Origin: an uncultured Eubacteriales bacterium
GTDB lineage: Bacteria; Bacillota_A; Clostridia; Christensenellales; Aristaeellaceae
Length of the DNA: 8,114 bases
Direction: 5' to 3'
NCBI GenBank assembly: GCA_902775835.1
Contig: CACYNZ010000168.1
Location: forward strand, 1 to 8,114
Made by a program: the position numbers and the translations under genes. Of the stretch, positions 6,543 to 8,114 are shown piece after piece. The notes under the pieces were generated by a model, which had not been told where the DNA came from, ran no database searches, and saw only the letters and a program-made list of their open reading frames with translations. The stretch's first letter is position 1, and the number at the start of each line of letters is the position of its first letter.

Positions 6543-7271
6543 TCATGACCCGCAGATCATGTTCCCGAGCTTTTCATCATCGTATTCCACTTCATTGGAG
6601 AATGCACGGCAGCGCTCTGCAAGCTGTGCAATGTCCCGGCCGTCCCATGTACTGAGCAGCGTTTCACAGGTCATATTCACAAACCTCAGCCGTTCCTCCC
6701 AGAGTCCGTCATACAGCGCATCCGCCATATGCCGGTAGATCAGGTATTCCCTGAGCCGGGCTGCCGGGCCGGTATAATCGGAAACGGAAAGCAGCTGATC
6801 CCGCTGCTCACGAAGGAAGATTTCCTCAGCGTCCGGCTCCTCGGCTTCCTCGCCCTCGTCTTCGCCCACAGGCACCAGGCGCAATGGATGATCCGAGGAC
6901 AGGATCAGGCGCGCGCTTTCCTCACACGCCATGCCAAGCCCCAGCTCTACCCGGTCCGACCAGTAGTTCCGGAACCGGGGATGGTCCCGGCAGATCTGGC
7001 ACAGCATGCCCTCGCCCTTTTCCAGGATCAGCTCACAGAGGTTCGTATCCGTAAGAAAAGGACAGCGTTCCCCGGGGCACAGCACGAAATGCGGTTCCGG
7101 ATCCAGGCAGATGCTGCGCTTCAGCTTCTCCCCCAGCGGCCCGTCCACTGCCCCGTACATATTCAGCGTCACAGGGTCGATATCGATCTCCCAGCCCTCG
7201 CAGCAGGTATGCCGGCACCTGTCGGCAATGCAGTGGAAACGGGAATAGTAATCCGGTGCGTACACAATCAT
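6543..7271 (-). CDS. FliB-family cysteine-rich protein (annotated as flagellin lysine-N-methylase)
   Basis: The 242-residue protein has the FliB/YkgJ-type cysteine pattern. Cys14, Cys19, Cys23 and Cys24 occur in FHCIADRCRHTCCEGWEIDID, then Cys70 and Cys79 (RCPFLTDTNLC), Cys91 and Cys94 (LCQICRDHPRFRN) and Cys116 (MACEESARLIL). These residues probably bind an iron-sulfur cluster or metal. Salmonella FliB methylates lysines of flagellin, but the many homologues in Clostridia have no proven target, and no flagellar gene is seen here. It is shorter than Salmonella FliB (about 400). The ending REYLIYRHMADALYD...SNEVEYDDEKL looks like a natural end of short clostridial members, so I do not call it truncated. 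An acidic low-complexity run occupies 136-150. The start at 7269-7271 has AGGA seven bases before it. A longer frame to 7397 would run through the promoter. The gene stands alone, with its own promoter and terminator. Confidence 0.87.
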   Translation of the reverse strand: MIVYAPDYYSRFHCIADRCRHTCCEGWEIDIDPVTLNMYGAVDGPLGEKLKRSICLDPEPHFVLCPGERCPFLTDTNLCELILEKGEGMLCQICRDHPRFRNYWSDRVELGLGMACEESARLILSSDHPLRLVPVGEDEGEEAEEPDAEEIFLREQRDQLLSVSDYTGPAARLREYLIYRHMADALYDGLWEERLRFVNMTCETLLSTWDGRDIAQLAERCRAFSNEVEYDDEKLGNMICGS

Positions 7272-7311
7272 GCCTGTTTCCTGCCTCCCGTCTGTTGATC
7301 TTCCCGGAAAG

Positions 7312-7340
7312 CTTATACCCCGCATATCCTCCCATGTCAA
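7312..7340 (-). promoter_or_regulatory. Strong predicted promoter of the FliB-like gene
   Basis: On the minus strand, a perfect TTGACA (7335-7340), a 17-base spacer and TATAAG (7312-7317, 5 of 6 matches) make this the best promoter in the window. The start of transcription would be near 7305, giving a leader of about 35 bases. This rules out the longer in-frame start for the FliB-like gene. Confidence 0.85.
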
Positions 7341-7380
7341 GCGCATGGCCATCCTCCCCCTGTTCCGCTCCCGGCTTCCC

Positions 7381-7389
7381 TGATATAAT
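7381..7389 (+). promoter_or_regulatory. Extended -10 promoter of the alpha-galactosidase
   Basis: TGATATAAT is a consensus TATAAT (7384-7389) with the TGn extension. The expected -35 position (about 7361-7366, TGTTCC) is poor, which an extended -10 element can compensate for. Transcription would start near 7396, about 40 bases before the ATG. It faces away from the FliB-like promoter. Confidence 0.75.
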
Positions 7390-7435
7390 GGGGGCACAGA
7401 AAGAAGAGCCGTTTCAAAAAGAGGGGGAACCGTTC

Positions 7436-8114
7436 ATGCGCATGCATTTTGACGCTGAAAACCGTGTATTCCATCTGTCCACGCCGGAAATGTCCTACGC
7501 CTTCGGCATCGCAGAAGACGGGCGGGTACGGCATCTGTACTGGGGGCCAGCACTGAAGCAGGATCTGTCCATCATGCCGCTGTGCACAGCGCTTGGCGCC
7601 GCTGCAGCTTCCCGCGGCGTGGATGACATGGCACAGGGCTTGTCCGAGCTTCCCGCCATGGAGCCCGGAGACTGGGGCGATCCCGTCCTGTGGGCACATT
7701 TTTCGGACGGCAGCCGGGGTCTGCGGCTCATCTATCAGGGGCATCTGCTGGAAAAGGATCACCTGACCGTGACACTCCGGGACACGGCCTATGATGTGAC
7801 CGTGGAGATGCATTACCGGGGCTGGGGCAGTCTGCCGCTTCTGAGCCGGTGGCTGGTCATCCGCAGCGGGGAAAAAGATCCGCTGGAGCTGAAACAGATG
7901 AAGAGCGCCGCCTGGCATCTCCCGGACGGCTGGAACTGGCGCCTGACCCATCTCAGCGGCAGCTGGGGCTGTGAATACACCCGGAATCAGGTCATGCTCA
8001 CCCAGGCGCGCACAGTGCTTCAGAACACGCGTCTCACCTGTGCCGCCGCGCAGCAGGTTCCGTTTTTCGCCCTGGACCGGGACGGTGAAGCCACGGAAAC
8101 CGGTGGAAGCGTGT
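7436..8114 (+). CDS. GH36 alpha-galactosidase, N-terminal part (cut by window edge)
   Basis: The frame stays open to the right edge, showing the first 226 residues. GH36 enzymes of this group are about 700 residues or more and release galactose from raffinose, stachyose, melibiose or galactomannan. The visible part is the N-terminal beta-sandwich domain, with the usual landmarks: MSYAFGIAEDGRVRHLYWGPAL near residues 19-40, the DWGDP turn near 78, a middle stretch with LLSRWLVIRSGE, and the ending HLSGSWGCEYTRN...VPFFALDRDGEATETGG. That ending matches the hlsG.W.rE and NPFfal segments of the family. The catalytic barrel lies beyond the window, so activity cannot be checked. The ATG at 7436-7438 has AGGGGG eight bases upstream. 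A second ATG two codons later is possible. No signal peptide is seen, so it is likely cytoplasmic and acts on imported sugars. Confidence 0.83.
   Translation, partial: MRMHFDAENRVFHLSTPEMSYAFGIAEDGRVRHLYWGPALKQDLSIMPLCTALGAAAASRGVDDMAQGLSELPAMEPGDWGDPVLWAHFSDGSRGLRLIYQGHLLEKDHLTVTLRDTAYDVTVEMHYRGWGSLPLLSRWLVIRSGEKDPLELKQMKSAAWHLPDGWNWRLTHLSGSWGCEYTRNQVMLTQARTVLQNTRLTCAAAQQVPFFALDRDGEATETGGSV

Noticed and set aside
4396..6738. A 780-codon open frame on the plus strand opposite the flavodoxin and the fused membrane protein
   Set aside because: Its product is unusually rich in His, Gln, Arg and Pro, has no ribosome binding site or family motif, and lies antisense to two clear genes. GC-rich coding DNA often leaves the opposite frame open.
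7272..7397. 42-codon N-terminal extension of the FliB-like protein
   Set aside because: It would be translated across the gene's own -35 and -10 boxes. Family members begin near MIVYAPDYY, which has its own ribosome binding site.
7403..7416. A cre-like (CcpA) site just after the alpha-galactosidase transcription start
   Set aside because: On the minus strand TGAAACGGCTCTTC matches part of the consensus, but the conserved central CG is displaced by one base and the far end does not fit. It is too weak to list.

Overview
The window looks like chromosomal DNA of a GC-rich member of the Clostridia (Bacillota), probably a gut or rumen anaerobe. The case rests on AGGAGG-type ribosome binding sites, TTGACA/TATAAT-like promoters with 17-base spacers, compact intrinsic terminators, and the gene content: a FliB-type cysteine-rich protein, a GH36 alpha-galactosidase, a cinnamoyl-esterase-like hydrolase and a secreted histidine phosphatase. 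The lineage is inferred from these features, since no marker gene is present. I see no RNA gene, mobile element or CRISPR array.

Layout: (1) Bases 1-1051, minus strand: two different GNAT acetyltransferase genes in tandem. The second runs off the left edge. A TTGACA promoter lies at 1092-1120. (2) Bases 1121-1393: a gap with no convincing gene. (3) Bases 1394-3512, plus strand: an alpha/beta hydrolase resembling cinnamoyl/feruloyl esterases, then a histidine-acid-phosphatase-family protein with a signal peptide, 40 bases apart. (4) Bases 3541-3570: a near-ideal two-way terminator between converging units. (5) Bases 3572-6402, minus strand: a three-gene operon with its own promoter (6445-6473). 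In transcription order it encodes a membrane protein joining a TauE/SafE (TSUP) permease to a dolichol/phytol-kinase-like CTP-kinase domain, a flavodoxin, and an exported acidic protein of unknown function. (6) Bases 6498-7271, minus strand: a FliB-family cysteine-rich protein with a clear promoter and terminator. (7) From 7381 rightward, plus strand: an extended -10 promoter and the N-terminal part of a GH36 alpha-galactosidase, cut by the window edge.

Three enzymes (esterase, histidine phosphatase, alpha-galactosidase) would suit growth on plant material, where phenolic esters, phytate-like phosphates and raffinose-family sugars occur. This is inference from family membership. The most unusual item is the TSUP/CTP-kinase fusion and its operon with a flavodoxin and an exported protein. 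No complete new system can be demonstrated from sequence alone. Very long open frames opposite several genes (up to 780 codons) are antisense shadows of GC-rich coding DNA.
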